From Streptomyces sp. NBC_01198 (GTDB taxonomy: Bacteria; Actinomycetota; Actinomycetes; Streptomycetales; Streptomycetaceae): 64,000 nucleotides of DNA. A program made the translations under genes and the position numbers. How positions within the stretch are numbered: position 1 is the stretch's first letter; each line of letters starts with the position of its first letter. The notes under the pieces are model-generated. The model saw nothing but the letters and a program-made list of their open reading frames with translations. It had not been told where the DNA came from and did not search any database. The stretch is from positions 5,356,501 to 5,420,500 of the forward strand of contig NZ_CP108568.1 of the NCBI RefSeq assembly GCF_036010485.1. The letters are read 5' to 3'. Of the stretch, positions 1-8,500 are shown piece by piece.

Positions 1-144
1 CGCCAGCGCGCTGTCCGTGACACCGAAATATTCTCCGTAACCGGACTCCAGAAAGATGTTCCGGCGGATATCGGCGGCTATGCGGTCGAAATGTGCGGGG
101 TGAACGGGCAGGCGGTGCTCGTTTTCCTTGCGGGTGTGCGACAT
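1..144 (-). CDS. Unidentified protein, N-terminal 48 residues only
   Basis: An ATG at 142-144 (minus strand) opens a frame that runs without a stop to the window edge. The visible product starts MSHTRKENEHRLPVHPAHF and contains a stretch reading FLESGYGEYFGVTD. It is hydrophilic, with no signal peptide or membrane segment in the visible part. The upstream GGAAT is only a weak ribosome binding site. The gene lies 75 bp downstream of the aminotransferase-like gene on the same strand, so it could be its operon partner. I do not recognise the family from 48 residues. The codon usage, rich in G/C at third positions, supports a real gene. Confidence 0.5.
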   Translation of the reverse strand, partial: MSHTRKENEHRLPVHPAHFDRIAADIRRNIFLESGYGEYFGVTDSALA

Positions 145-219
145 GATTCCGAGCGTGAGCTGCTGCAAAATGCCCCTTTGGTTACTCCCTGTTTAGCACA
201 CCCCAGGGATCGGGGCGCC

Positions 220-1365
220 TCAGCGGAGTGACGCCAGGGCGGCCCGCACCAGGTCCACGGCGGCCGAGGGGGTGGAGGCGTGCGGGGACAGCCGGACCGA
301 GTCCGGGCGGACCGTGGGGGTGACGCCGTGCGCGTGCAGCGCCTTGGCGACCGTCGCCGCCTCCACCTCCGGCAGGCGGAAGGAGACGATGCCGGCCCGC
401 CGGCCGGGGTCGGTCGCGGACAGGATCTCGCCGCCGTGCTCGCGCACCGCGTCGATGAGCCGGTCGACCAGGCCGCTGACCTGCGCCTCGATCGCCGGCA
501 CGCCGACCTTCTCGACCAGGTCGAGCGCGGCGGCGAAGGCGGCCGCGGCGACCGGGCTGAGGTTGGTGATGCTCAGCCGGCCCGCGCCGGCGGCGGGGGA
601 GTGCTCCCGGTCGTCGAAGAGGGCGACGTCGTCCACGCCGGTCCAGCCGGTCAGGGTCGGCTCCAGGCGTTCCAGCGCCCGGTCGGAGAGCGCGGCGAAC
701 CCGGTGGACCAGCTGGCCCGCAGCCACTTCTGGCCGCCGGTCACGACGACGTCGGCGGCCTGCCAGGGCAGGTCGGCCACCCCGAAGGCCTGCATGGCGT
801 CGACCACCAGCAGCCGGTCGGGCCCGATGACCTCGCGCAGCGCGGCCAGGTCGGCGCGGTAGCCGGTGCGGAAGTCCACCGCGCTCAGCGAGACGGCGAC
901 GACGTCGTCGGTGAGCGCCGCCCGTACGGTCTCCGGCGTGATCCAGCCGTGCGCGTCGCCCGGCAGCCAGCGCGGCACCGTGAGCCCCGCGGCGGCGGCC
1001 CGGCGCCACGGGTAGTGGTTGGCGGGGAAGTCCGCGACGGGCACCAGGACCGTGCCGGACGGGATGCCGAAGGCGGCCTGGAACAGCCCGGTCGAGGCGT
1101 TGGGCAGCAGCACGGTGTGCTCGGCGTCGGTGCCGGCCAGCCGGGCGGCGGACTCCCGGGCGCGCAGGTCGGCCCGCATCAGGTCGTTGACCGTGTCGTG
1201 GTCGGCCCGCGCCGAGCGGCCCAGCGCGTCCGCGGTGGCGGCAAGCACCGCGCGCGGCGGCGGGCCGTAGCGGGCGAAGTCCAGGTAGCCTTCCGGAGCC
1301 TCGGACTGCCGGGCGTAGTCCGCCAGTCCGGCGGGTCCGCCGCCCGCGGTGCGCTGCGCTGCCAT
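220..1365 (-). CDS. Class V aminotransferase-fold PLP-dependent enzyme
   Basis: The 381-residue product has the fold-type I, class V aminotransferase layout (cysteine desulfurase / kynureninase-like). The expected PLP lysine is K213 in VVVTGGQKWLRA, and the cofactor-ring aspartate is in LLVVDAMQAFG near residue 189. A phosphate-binding segment, LLPNASTGLFQAAFG, lies at 87-101. There is no signal peptide, so the protein is cytoplasmic. The substrate cannot be read from the sequence; kynureninase, a desulfurase-like activity or another aminotransfer/lyase reaction are all possible. The ATG at 1363-1365 faces the DUF445 gene across about 100 bp, so the two share a divergent promoter region. Confidence 0.85.
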   Translation of the reverse strand: MAAQRTAGGGPAGLADYARQSEAPEGYLDFARYGPPPRAVLAATADALGRSARADHDTVNDLMRADLRARESAARLAGTDAEHTVLLPNASTGLFQAAFGIPSGTVLVPVADFPANHYPWRRAAAAGLTVPRWLPGDAHGWITPETVRAALTDDVVAVSLSAVDFRTGYRADLAALREVIGPDRLLVVDAMQAFGVADLPWQAADVVVTGGQKWLRASWSTGFAALSDRALERLEPTLTGWTGVDDVALFDDREHSPAAGAGRLSITNLSPVAAAAFAAALDLVEKVGVPAIEAQVSGLVDRLIDAVREHGGEILSATDPGRRAGIVSFRLPEVEAATVAKALHAHGVTPTVRPDSVRLSPHASTPSAAVDLVRAALASLR

Positions 1366-1466
1366 ACGGGTGCCGCTCCTGTCCGCGGGAACGCAAGCGC
1401 GCCCTCGGGAGGCGCCGGGAACCCGCCGTACGTTCCAAGACTGTCAGCGGGGGCAACAATACGCAG

Positions 1467-2771
1467 GTGGACATGCGGGTGAATCAGGTGGAGGCGGGAC
1501 CGGGCGCGGCACCGGGGGCGGTCGACCCGGACGCGGAGCGGCGCCGCGGGGTGCGCCGGATGAAGCTGATCGCGACCGGCTTCCTCGCCGTCGCCACGGT
1601 GGTCTACGCCCTGGCCAAGTGGGCGGACTCCCGTGACGCCGGGGCGTGGGCGGCCTACGTGGCGGCCGCGGCCGAGGCGGGCATGGTGGGCGCGATGGCG
1701 GACTGGTTCGCGGTCACCGCGCTCTTCCGCCGCCCGCTGGGGCTGCCCATCCCGCACACCGCGATCATCCCGACCAAGAAGGACGCGCTGGGCGCCAGCC
1801 TCGGCGACTTCGTCGGCGAGAACTTCCTGTCCGCCGAGGTCGTCCGCACCCGGCTGCGGGCGGTCGGCATCGCCTCCCGGCTGGGCACCTGGGTGGCCGA
1901 CCCCGCCAACGCCGACCGGGTGACGGAGCAGGCCGCGGCGACGCTGCGGGGGCTGCTGACCGTGCTGCGGGACTCCGACGTGCAGGCGGTGGTCAGCGAG
2001 GCGATCACCCGGCGGGCCGAGGCCCAGGAGGTCGCCCCAGGCCTCGGCAAGCTGCTGGAGGGGATCGTCGCCGACGGCGGCCACCGCCGGCTGGTGGACC
2101 TGGTGTGCGTCCGCGCCCACGACTGGCTGGTCGAGCACGGCGACTCGGTGATGGACGCCGTCCAGGGCGGCGCCCCAGGCTGGACCCCGCGGTTCGTGGA
2201 CCGCAAGGTCGGCGAGCGGGTCTACAAGGAGCTGCTGCGTTTCGTCACCGAGATGCGGGACTCCCCCCGGCACCCTGCGCGCGACGCCGTCGACCGCTTC
2301 CTCGGCGACTTCGCCGCCGAGCTGCAGTCCGACCCCGACACCCGGCAGCGCGTCGAACGCCTCAAGAACGACCTGCTGGCCCGCCCCGAGGTGCAGGACC
2401 TGATCGCCTCGGTGTGGGGGTCGGTGCGGGCGATGATGGTGGCCGCCGCCGAGGACGAGCAGAGCGAACTGCGGCTGCGCACCAAGGCGTCACTGCTCAC
2501 CCTCGGCGGCCGGATGTCCGGCGACCCGCGGCTGCAGGCGAAGGTCGACAGCTGGCTGGAGGAGGCGGCCACGTATCTGGTCACCACCTACCGCGACCAG
2601 ATCACCTCGCTGATCAGCGAGACGGTGGCCGGCTGGGACGCCGAGCAGACCTCCCGCAAGATCGAGGCGCATGTGGGCCGTGACCTGCAGTTCATCCGGA
2701 TCAACGGCACGGTCGTCGGTGCGCTGGTCGGCCTGCTGATCTTCACGCTGTCGCGGGTCGCGGGCGGCTGA
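1467..2771 (+). CDS. DUF445 family membrane-associated protein
   Basis: The 434-residue protein belongs to the DUF445 (YjiN-like) family. It has an N-terminal hydrophobic segment (about 34-54), then the typical region AEAGMVGAMADWFAVTALF and RRPLGLPIPHTAIIP. A long, mainly helical charged middle follows, with a second hydrophobic helix at the C-terminus (GTVVGALVGLLIFTLSR). The two terminal membrane helices suggest an envelope protein with a large soluble loop. The molecular function of the family is not established. The GTG at 1467 is used here; an in-frame ATG two codons later is equally possible. Confidence 0.88.
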   Translation: MDMRVNQVEAGPGAAPGAVDPDAERRRGVRRMKLIATGFLAVATVVYALAKWADSRDAGAWAAYVAAAAEAGMVGAMADWFAVTALFRRPLGLPIPHTAIIPTKKDALGASLGDFVGENFLSAEVVRTRLRAVGIASRLGTWVADPANADRVTEQAAATLRGLLTVLRDSDVQAVVSEAITRRAEAQEVAPGLGKLLEGIVADGGHRRLVDLVCVRAHDWLVEHGDSVMDAVQGGAPGWTPRFVDRKVGERVYKELLRFVTEMRDSPRHPARDAVDRFLGDFAAELQSDPDTRQRVERLKNDLLARPEVQDLIASVWGSVRAMMVAAAEDEQSELRLRTKASLLTLGGRMSGDPRLQAKVDSWLEEAATYLVTTYRDQITSLISETVAGWDAEQTSRKIEAHVGRDLQFIRINGTVVGALVGLLIFTLSRVAGG

Positions 2772-2949
2772 CCCCGGGCGCCGCTCCGACCTCTGCGCTG
2801 CCCCTGCCAGCGGCGTGGCCTGCGGAGCCGCCACGTCCAGGTGCTGAACAGGGCTTGCGCGCGGAGGGGGTGCGATTGGAGGATCGGACAGACATCCGAT
2901 GACATCCGTGGACCGTCCCCCGCGGATCACTGACGTACGGAGTACCACC

Positions 2950-3804
2950 GTGAAACTGCTGCGAGTCGGCCCCGCCGGGGCGGAGCGCCCCGCCCTGCTC
3001 GACAAGGACGGCGTCGTACGGGACCTCAGCGGGCTCGTCACCGACATCGACGGGACGCTGCTGGCCGACGCCGGCGCCCTGGCGCGGATCGCCGCCGCGG
3101 CCTCCGACGGCTCGCTGCCCGCGCTCGAGAGCGGGCTGCGGGTGGGCCCGCCGCTCACCGGCATCGGCAAGATCGTCTGCATCGGCCTCAACTACCACGA
3201 CCACGCCGCCGAGACCGGGGCGGAGGCGCCCGCCGAGCCGGTGGTCTTCATGAAGGCGCCCGACACGGTGGTCGGCCCCACCGACACGGTGCTGGTGCCG
3301 CGGGGCAGCGTGAAGACCGACTGGGAGGTCGAACTCGCCGTCGTCATCGGCCGCGAGCTGCGGTACGCGGCGGACGAGGACGAGGCCATGGCGGCGGTCG
3401 CCGGCTACGCCGTCGCGCACGACGTCTCCGAGCGCGAGTTCCAGACCGAGCGCGGCGGGCAGTGGGACAAGGGCAAGAACTGCGCGACCTTCAACCCGCT
3501 CGGGCCGTGGCTCGTCACGGCCGACGAGGTCCCCGACCCGCAGGCGCTCGGCCTGCGGCTGTGGGTCAACGGCGTGCTGCGCCAGGACGGCAGCACGCGC
3601 GACCAGATCTTCCCGGTCGCGGAAGTCGTGCGGTACCTCAGCCACTTCATGGCGCTCTACCCGGGTGACGTGATCAACACGGGCACCCCCGCCGGGGTGG
3701 CCCTCGGCCAGCCCGAGCCCAAGCCGTACCTGCGGGCGGGGGATGTCGTCGAGCTCACGATCGAGGGTCTGGGCCGCCAGCGGCAGGTGTTCGCACCTGC
3801 CTAG
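2950..3804 (+). CDS. Fumarylacetoacetate hydrolase family protein
   Basis: The 284-residue protein has the FAH C-terminal domain from about residue 70 onward. It shows the opening KIVCIGLNYHDHAAE, the metal ligand region WEVELAVVIGRE, and GDVINTGTPAGVALGQ. The family uses a divalent cation with acidic ligands to hydrolyse or decarboxylate 2-keto acids in aromatic or sugar-acid catabolism; the substrate here is unknown. The GTG at 2950 is preferred over an ATG at 2899 because GGAG lies 7 bases ahead of it and the protein then starts MKLLRVGPAG, as many homologues do. It is a single gene with no evident operon partner. Downstream is a repeat-rich spacer. Confidence 0.88.
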   Translation: MKLLRVGPAGAERPALLDKDGVVRDLSGLVTDIDGTLLADAGALARIAAAASDGSLPALESGLRVGPPLTGIGKIVCIGLNYHDHAAETGAEAPAEPVVFMKAPDTVVGPTDTVLVPRGSVKTDWEVELAVVIGRELRYAADEDEAMAAVAGYAVAHDVSEREFQTERGGQWDKGKNCATFNPLGPWLVTADEVPDPQALGLRLWVNGVLRQDGSTRDQIFPVAEVVRYLSHFMALYPGDVINTGTPAGVALGQPEPKPYLRAGDVVELTIEGLGRQRQVFAPA

Positions 3805-3873
3805 CTCCTCTCACCCTTGCGGGGTGCCGCTGCGTGGGGGCTTCTCGCGCGGTTCCTCGCGCCCCTGAGGGGG

Positions 3874-4077
3874 TGCCACTTGCGGTGGCGGTTCGCCTGC
3901 CGGTGCGTTGTGGCTGGTCGCGCCGTTCCCGCGCCCCTCGGGGGTTGCCACTTGCGGTGGCCTGCTGCCTGCTGGTGCGTTGTGGCTGGTCGCGCCGTTC
4001 CTCGCGCCGCTGAAAAACGGTCACCCTCTGCGGAGAGGGCAAGCCACCAGGGGCGCGGGGAACTGGCGCTGCCAGCG
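3874..4077. repeat. Intergenic repeat cluster with 72-bp tandem unit
   Basis: This fills most of the 305-bp gap between two genes. Two copies of a 72-bp unit start at 3874 and 3946, each carrying TGCCACTTGCGGTGGC and then GTTGTGGCTGGTCGCGCCGTTCC. After them come TGAAAAACGGTCACCCTCTG and a GGGGCGCGGGGAACTGGCG arm. The same building blocks recur at 9281-9486 and 23207-23282. No coding signal is seen. This is a typical Streptomyces interspersed intergenic element that can fold into a hairpin and may act as a terminator. Confidence 0.75.
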
Positions 4078-4109
4078 CACGTGGCAGTCACCGTGACGCA
4101 CCCGCAGGG

Positions 4110-4580
4110 CTAGGTCAGGAATCGGGTCAGGGCTGTCACGACCAGGGCGTGGTCCGTGGTCTGGGGGAGGCCGGAGACGGCCACGACGCCGACCACGCCG
4201 ACGCCGGCGACCCGCAGGGGGAACGCCCCGCCGTGCGCGGCGAAGAGCGCGGGATCGAGGTGGGACGCGGCCTCGAACGTCGTGCCCTTGGCACGGAACC
4301 GCTCGCCCACGGCGAGCGAGGACGCGCCGTAGCGCAGCACGACCCGGGCCTTGCGGTCCAGCCACGCGTCATTGTCGGGGGACGTGCCCTCCAGGGCGTA
4401 GTGGAAGAGCTGCTGCCCACCCCGACGGATGTCGATCGTGACCGCGGCCCCGCGCTCGCGCGCGAGGTCGACCAGCAGGCAGCCGAGCCGCCACGCATCG
4501 TCGTTGGTGAAGCGGGGCAGCACCAGATCCCGCTCCTGCTCAGCGAGTTCCGCCGGGTCGGCGAGCCGGTCGGTGCTCAC
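4110..4580 (-). CDS. Heme-degrading domain protein, UPF0303 family
   Basis: The 156-residue protein matches the UPF0303 / GlcG-HbpS-like heme-degrading domain family. Typical stretches are TIDIRRGGQQLFHYALEGTSPDN and, at the C-terminus, FAAHGGAFPLRVAGVGVVG. It is a small cytoplasmic protein of the usual family length. Its GTG start overlaps the stop of the upstream Gfo/Idh gene (GTGA, 4577-4580), so the two are translationally coupled. The biochemical role of this subgroup is poorly defined; the heme-degrading label comes from family annotation. Being co-expressed with a sugar-type oxidoreductase under a ROK operator suggests a metabolic rather than iron-stress setting. Confidence 0.82.
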   Translation of the reverse strand: MSTDRLADPAELAEQERDLVLPRFTNDDAWRLGCLLVDLARERGAAVTIDIRRGGQQLFHYALEGTSPDNDAWLDRKARVVLRYGASSLAVGERFRAKGTTFEAASHLDPALFAAHGGAFPLRVAGVGVVGVVAVSGLPQTTDHALVVTALTRFLT

Positions 4581-5644
4581 AGGGCCACCGCCTGTCCCGT
4601 GCGGGCGGACTCCCCGGCCGCCTCGATGACCTCGATCGCGGCGGCCGCCTCAAGCGCGGTGACCGGTGGTGGCGTGCCCTCGCGCAGGGCGGTCTCGACG
4701 GCCGCGTAGAAGGCGGGGTAGTCGCCGGGCAGCGACGGCACCAGCCGGACGTTCTCGTCGGTGCCCGCCGTGCCCCACGCGGACTCCGGCTCCGCGCCCC
4801 ACGCGGCACCCTCGCCGGGCCGCAGGCCCTCGCGCAGGGCGGCCTCCTGCGAGTCGAGGCCGTAGGTGACGTAGCCGCCGGTGCTGCCCAGCACCCGGAA
4901 GCGCGGCCCGAGCCTGGCGGCGGTGGCCGACATCCACAGGTGCGAGCGGACCCCGTCGGCGTGCGTGATCGCGATGAAGTCGTCGTCGTCAGCGGCCGCG
5001 CCCGGCCGGCGGACGTCGGACTCGGCGTAGACGAGTTGCGCCGGGCCGAACAGGGTGAGGGCCTGGTCGACCAGGTGGCTGCCGAGGTCGTAGAGCAGGC
5101 CGCCGATCTCGGCCGGGTCGCCGGACTCGCGCCAGCCGCCCTTGGGCTGCGGGCGCCACCGCTCGAAGCGGGACTCGAAACGGTGCACCTCGCCCAGTTC
5201 GCGGCGCTCGAGCAGCGCCCGCAGGGTGCGGAAGTCGCTGTCCCAGCGGCGGTTCTGGAACACGCTGAGCAGCAGGTCCCGGTCGTGGGCGAGCGCGGCG
5301 AGCTCCCGCGCCTCCGCGGCCGTGGCGGCCATCGGCTTGTCGACGACGACCGGCAGTCCGGCCAGCAGCGCGGCGGTCGCGAGCGGCACGTGCGTGCGGT
5401 TGGGGGAGGCGAGCACGACCAGGTCGAGTTCGCCGGCCCGCGCCCACAGCTGGTCCGCGGTGTCGGCGAAGCCGGTGCCGGGGTGCTCGATACGGGCCTG
5501 GGCTCGGCGCTCCGGGTTGCCGGTGACGATGGTGTCCAGCGTCAGCCCCGGGGTCGCCGCGATCAGCGGGGCGTGGAAGAAGGAGCCGGCCGGGCCGTAG
5601 CCGACCAGGGCGACGCGCAGCGGGGCCATACCGGGAGAACTCAT
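4577..5644 (-). CDS. Gfo/Idh/MocA family oxidoreductase
   Basis: The 355-residue NAD(P)-dependent oxidoreductase has an N-terminal Rossmann fold with VALVGYGPAGSFFHAPL, the family DKP motif in VVVDKPMAATAAEA, and a C-terminal substrate domain containing GGLLYDLGSHLVDQAL, whose histidine is the usual catalytic residue. Members oxidise sugars, inositols or related polyols; the substrate is unknown. The ATG at 5642-5644 is used; a second ATG five codons in is an alternative. Immediately upstream lies a perfect inverted repeat (5651-5675) shared with the divergent ROK regulator. With the start only 7 bp from the repeat, a bound repressor would cover the promoter or the start of the transcript. 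Confidence 0.9.
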   Translation of the reverse strand: MSSPGMAPLRVALVGYGPAGSFFHAPLIAATPGLTLDTIVTGNPERRAQARIEHPGTGFADTADQLWARAGELDLVVLASPNRTHVPLATAALLAGLPVVVDKPMAATAAEARELAALAHDRDLLLSVFQNRRWDSDFRTLRALLERRELGEVHRFESRFERWRPQPKGGWRESGDPAEIGGLLYDLGSHLVDQALTLFGPAQLVYAESDVRRPGAAADDDDFIAITHADGVRSHLWMSATAARLGPRFRVLGSTGGYVTYGLDSQEAALREGLRPGEGAAWGAEPESAWGTAGTDENVRLVPSLPGDYPAFYAAVETALREGTPPPVTALEAAAAIEVIEAAGESARTGQAVAL

Positions 5645-5650
5645 GGCGCT

Positions 5651-5675
5651 ACTTTGGCAACAGTGTTGCCAAAGT
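5651..5675. promoter_or_regulatory. Perfect 11-bp inverted repeat, likely ROK operator
   Basis: ACTTTGGCAAC (5651-5661) and GTTGCCAAAGT (5665-5675) are exact reverse complements around the spacer AGT. The site sits in the 55-bp gap between the divergent Gfo/Idh (start 5644) and ROK (start 5700) genes, and is A/T-rich against its surroundings. This is what an operator bound by the adjacent HTH regulator looks like. Confidence 0.75.
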
Positions 5676-5699
5676 GCAAGCGCGCGGGACAATGGCGGG

Positions 5700-6815
5700 G
5701 TGACCCCGCCCACCGCACCCGCAGCAGCGCCCCCCGCCCCGGGGCCGGGCGCCAACCTGCCCGCCCTGCGCAGCCACAACACCGCCGTCGTCCTCGGGCT
5801 GCTGCGGGACGCCGCCACCGCGCCGGGCAGCGGCGGGATCAGCCGGCCCGAGCTGGCCGAGCGGACCGGGCTCACCCCGCAGGCGGTCAGCAAGATCACC
5901 GCACGGCTGCGGGCGGACGGCCTGGCCGAGGACGCCGGGCGGCTCGCCTCGACCGGCGGCAAGCCGCGGACCGAACTGCGGCTCGCGGCCGGCGCCCGGT
6001 GCGCGGTCGGGGCGCACCTCGACGGCGAGACGCTGACCGCCGTCGTCGCCGACCTCGCCGGGCGTACGGTCGCCGAGCACGCCGCGCCCCTCGACCTGGC
6101 GCTGCCGGTGGCGGACGGCCTGGCCGCGATGCTGCGCGAGCTGCGGACCGCCGTCGGGCTGGCCCCGGCGCCGGTGCTGGGCGTCGGCGTCGGGATACGC
6201 GGCCCGCTGGACCACCGCACCGGCACCCTGCACGGCGTCACCGGCTTCCCGCACTGGTCGGGCTGCCCGCTGCGCACCGAACTGGCCCGCGGGCTCGGCC
6301 TGCCGGTGGCGGTCGACAAGAACACCAACGCGGCGGCCCTGTCCGTGCTGGCCGAGCCGCACAGCGCCATGGCCGGCGGCTCGTTCGGGTATCTGCACCT
6401 CGGTACGGGCCTCGGCGCGGCCCTCGTGCTCGGCGGCGGGGTCCACCGCGGCGGGCGGGCCGGCGCGGGCGAGTTCGGCCACCAGGTGGTGCAGCTCGAC
6501 GGGCCGCCCTGCAAGTGCGGCAGGCGCGGCTGCCTGGAGGCGCTGTGCCTGGCGGCCGTCGCCAGCGGCGACACCGCGGGCGCCGCCCGGCTGCTCGGTG
6601 TGGGCGCCGCGAACCTGGTGGCGCTGCTGGACATCGACCGGGTCGTGCTCGGCGGCCGCACCGTGCTGGCCGACCCCGACGCCTTCCTGGCCGGCGTCGC
6701 CGCCGCCGTCGGCCCGGTCCCGGTCGGCCTCGCCGCGGCCGGGACCCGCGCGGTCGCCGAGGGCGCCGCGCTGCTCGCCCTGGCCCCGCTCTTCGCCCGG
6801 GCGGCCTGGGGCTGA
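5700..6815 (+). CDS. ROK family transcriptional regulator
   Basis: The 371-residue protein has an N-terminal winged helix (about 25-85; ISRPELAERTGLTPQAVSKI is the recognition part) and a C-terminal ROK sugar-kinase-like domain. Seen in the latter are GVGVGIRGPLDH, DKNTNAAALS, the ROK signature LHLGTGLGAALVLGGGV, and the zinc-binding CKCGRRGCLE with its upstream GEFGH histidine. It is predicted to repress or activate the divergent Gfo/Idh operon through the inverted repeat at 5651-5675 in response to a sugar or sugar derivative. The GTG at 5700 is chosen because the upstream extension would be translated through the operator. The C-terminus after the Cys cluster is somewhat short for the family. 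Confidence 0.88.
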   Translation: MTPPTAPAAAPPAPGPGANLPALRSHNTAVVLGLLRDAATAPGSGGISRPELAERTGLTPQAVSKITARLRADGLAEDAGRLASTGGKPRTELRLAAGARCAVGAHLDGETLTAVVADLAGRTVAEHAAPLDLALPVADGLAAMLRELRTAVGLAPAPVLGVGVGIRGPLDHRTGTLHGVTGFPHWSGCPLRTELARGLGLPVAVDKNTNAAALSVLAEPHSAMAGGSFGYLHLGTGLGAALVLGGGVHRGGRAGAGEFGHQVVQLDGPPCKCGRRGCLEALCLAAVASGDTAGAARLLGVGAANLVALLDIDRVVLGGRTVLADPDAFLAGVAAAVGPVPVGLAAAGTRAVAEGAALLALAPLFARAAWG

Positions 6816-6989
6816 CCCCGACCAGCACGCGAGACGGCCGGGGCGGCCCGCACCGGCCCCGGTTACGCTGGGACACCGGTGCCGCCGCCACGCCCGTGGC
6901 GCGAATCCGTACCGCGGACGACGGGTGACGACGCTCCCCCCGGGCTCGGTCCGGGGGCACCACCAGGCACGACGACAGGAGACCGACCG

Positions 6990-7769
6990 GTGTCGACCCG
7001 CAGGCCCATCGACTCGTGGCTGACCGACATGGACGGGGTGCTCATCCACGAGGGCACCCCGATCCCCGGCGCCGACGCCTTCATCAAGGGCCTCAAGGAA
7101 TCGGGCAAGCCCTTCCTGGTGCTCACCAACAACTCCATCTACACCCCGCGCGACCTGCACGCGCGGCTGTCCAGGATGGGCCTGCACGTGCCGGTCGCGA
7201 ACATCTGGACCTCGGCGCTGGCCACCGCGAAGTTCCTGGACGACCAGCGGCCCGGCGGCACCGCCTACGTCATCGGCGAGGCGGGCCTGACCACCGCGCT
7301 GCACGACGTCGGCTACATCCTCACCGACCAGGACCCGGACTACGTGGTCCTCGGCGAGACCCGCACCTACAGCTTCGAGGCGCTCACCCGGGCGATCCGG
7401 CTGATCGGCGGCGGCGCGCGCTTCATCGCCACCAACCCCGACGAGACCGGCCCGTCCCCCGAGGGCCTGCTGCCCGCGACCGGCTCGGTCGCCGCGCTGA
7501 TCACCAAGGCCACCGGGCAGGAGCCGTACTTCGTCGGCAAGCCCAACCCGCTGATGATGCGCGCCGGGCTCAACGCGATCGGCGCGCACTCCGAGACCAG
7601 TGCCATGATCGGCGACCGGATGGACACCGACGTGCTCGCCGGGCTCGAATCCGGCATGACCACCTTCCTGGTGCTCACCGGGCTCACCGCGGTGCCCGAC
7701 ATCGACCGCTACCCGTTCAAGCCGTCCCGGGTCGTGGAGTCCATCGCGGACCTGGTCGCCGAGATCTGA
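6990..7769 (+). CDS. HAD-IIA family hydrolase (NagD-like phosphatase)
   Basis: The 259-residue HAD-superfamily phosphatase of subclass IIA shows motif I DSWLTDMDGVLIHEG (nucleophile D13, acid D15), motif II LVLTNNS, the lysine in YFVGKPNPLMM, and motif IV MIGDRMDTDVLAGLESGM. The cap lies between motifs II and III. Family members dephosphorylate small phosphometabolites such as nucleotides or sugar phosphates; the substrate here is not determinable. The GTG at 6990 is selected by an AGGAG at 6977-6981. It is a single cytoplasmic gene, with the poly-Ser protein gene beginning 120 bp further on. Confidence 0.9.
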   Translation: MSTRRPIDSWLTDMDGVLIHEGTPIPGADAFIKGLKESGKPFLVLTNNSIYTPRDLHARLSRMGLHVPVANIWTSALATAKFLDDQRPGGTAYVIGEAGLTTALHDVGYILTDQDPDYVVLGETRTYSFEALTRAIRLIGGGARFIATNPDETGPSPEGLLPATGSVAALITKATGQEPYFVGKPNPLMMRAGLNAIGAHSETSAMIGDRMDTDVLAGLESGMTTFLVLTGLTAVPDIDRYPFKPSRVVESIADLVAEI

Positions 7770-7889
7770 TCACGCTGCGTGTCGGCCGCGTCACCCTGAT
7801 GGGTCACCGAGCGTGCACGCCGGGCCGGTCACAGGAATCTTCGTAGACACCGGGCGCGAGTCCCCGCCCCCGGCCGAGCGGAGGTCCCC

Positions 7890-8495
7890 ATGTTTGGTCT
7901 GAAACTGCCCGTCATCGCCGCGGCCGGTGCCCTCGGCGTCCTCGCCGTCGGCGGGGTGACCGGGCTGCCGAAGCAGGCACTCGCCGACGAGGGGGGCGGT
8001 GGATCGTCGTCCTCGTCGTCGTCGTCCTCCTCGTCGTCGTCCAGCTCCGGCATGGACATCTCGCCCGCCACGGTCGCGCCCGGCGGGGTGGTGAGCCTGC
8101 ACCTGAAGGCCTCCTGCAAGTCCGGCGCCAAGGCCAAGGCCAGCGCCGAGGTCTTCGTCGACGCGGTCACCCTGGCGCCGTCGGGTGACGGCTCGGACGG
8201 GTGGGACGGTACGGCCTTCATCAAGTCCGACGCGGTCGACGGCTCCTACGCCGTCTCCGTCGAGTGCAACGGCTCCGCCAGCTCCGCGTCCGCCACCGTC
8301 ACGGTGACCACGGGCAGCGGCCCGCTGGTCCCGGTCAACCCGGTCCCGGCCGGCGGCGGCGGCACCGCGCAGCTCGCCGCGGGCCCGGCCGCGGCCGGCA
8401 CCAGCACCGGCCCGCTGCTGGTCACCGGTGGTGTCGCGGCGGCCGGCCTGGCCGGCCTGGTGATCCGCCGCCGCCGCACCGCCGCCCGCGGCTGA
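7890..8495 (+). CDS. Secreted/membrane-anchored poly-Ser protein, sortase partner
   Basis: The 201-residue exported protein has a signal peptide (about 1-32, ending near KQALADE), then GGGG and a run of 15 consecutive serines, a beta-rich extracellular domain (about 55-140) with two cysteines likely to form a disulfide, a Pro/Gly/Ala-rich linker, and a C-terminal hydrophobic helix (LLVTGGVAAAGLAGLVI) followed by RRRR. This is the outline of a sorted surface protein, yet no canonical LPXTG is present; the closest is LLVTG. The class F sortase gene starts 5 bp after its stop. A good ribosome binding site (GCGGAGG) precedes the ATG. Its function is unknown. Confidence 0.8.
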   Translation: MFGLKLPVIAAAGALGVLAVGGVTGLPKQALADEGGGGSSSSSSSSSSSSSSSGMDISPATVAPGGVVSLHLKASCKSGAKAKASAEVFVDAVTLAPSGDGSDGWDGTAFIKSDAVDGSYAVSVECNGSASSASATVTVTTGSGPLVPVNPVPAGGGGTAQLAAGPAAAGTSTGPLLVTGGVAAAGLAGLVIRRRRTAARG

Positions 8496-8500
8496 CCGGC

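Noticed and set aside
5643..5700. Upstream ATG start for the ROK gene
   Set aside because: It would put the operator palindrome inside the coding region; the GTG at 5700 gives the normal family N-terminus.
8000..8045. TCG/TCC microsatellite as a phase-variable tract
   Set aside because: It encodes the in-frame poly-Ser run using mixed TCG, TCC and AGC codons, and three-base slippage would not shift the frame.
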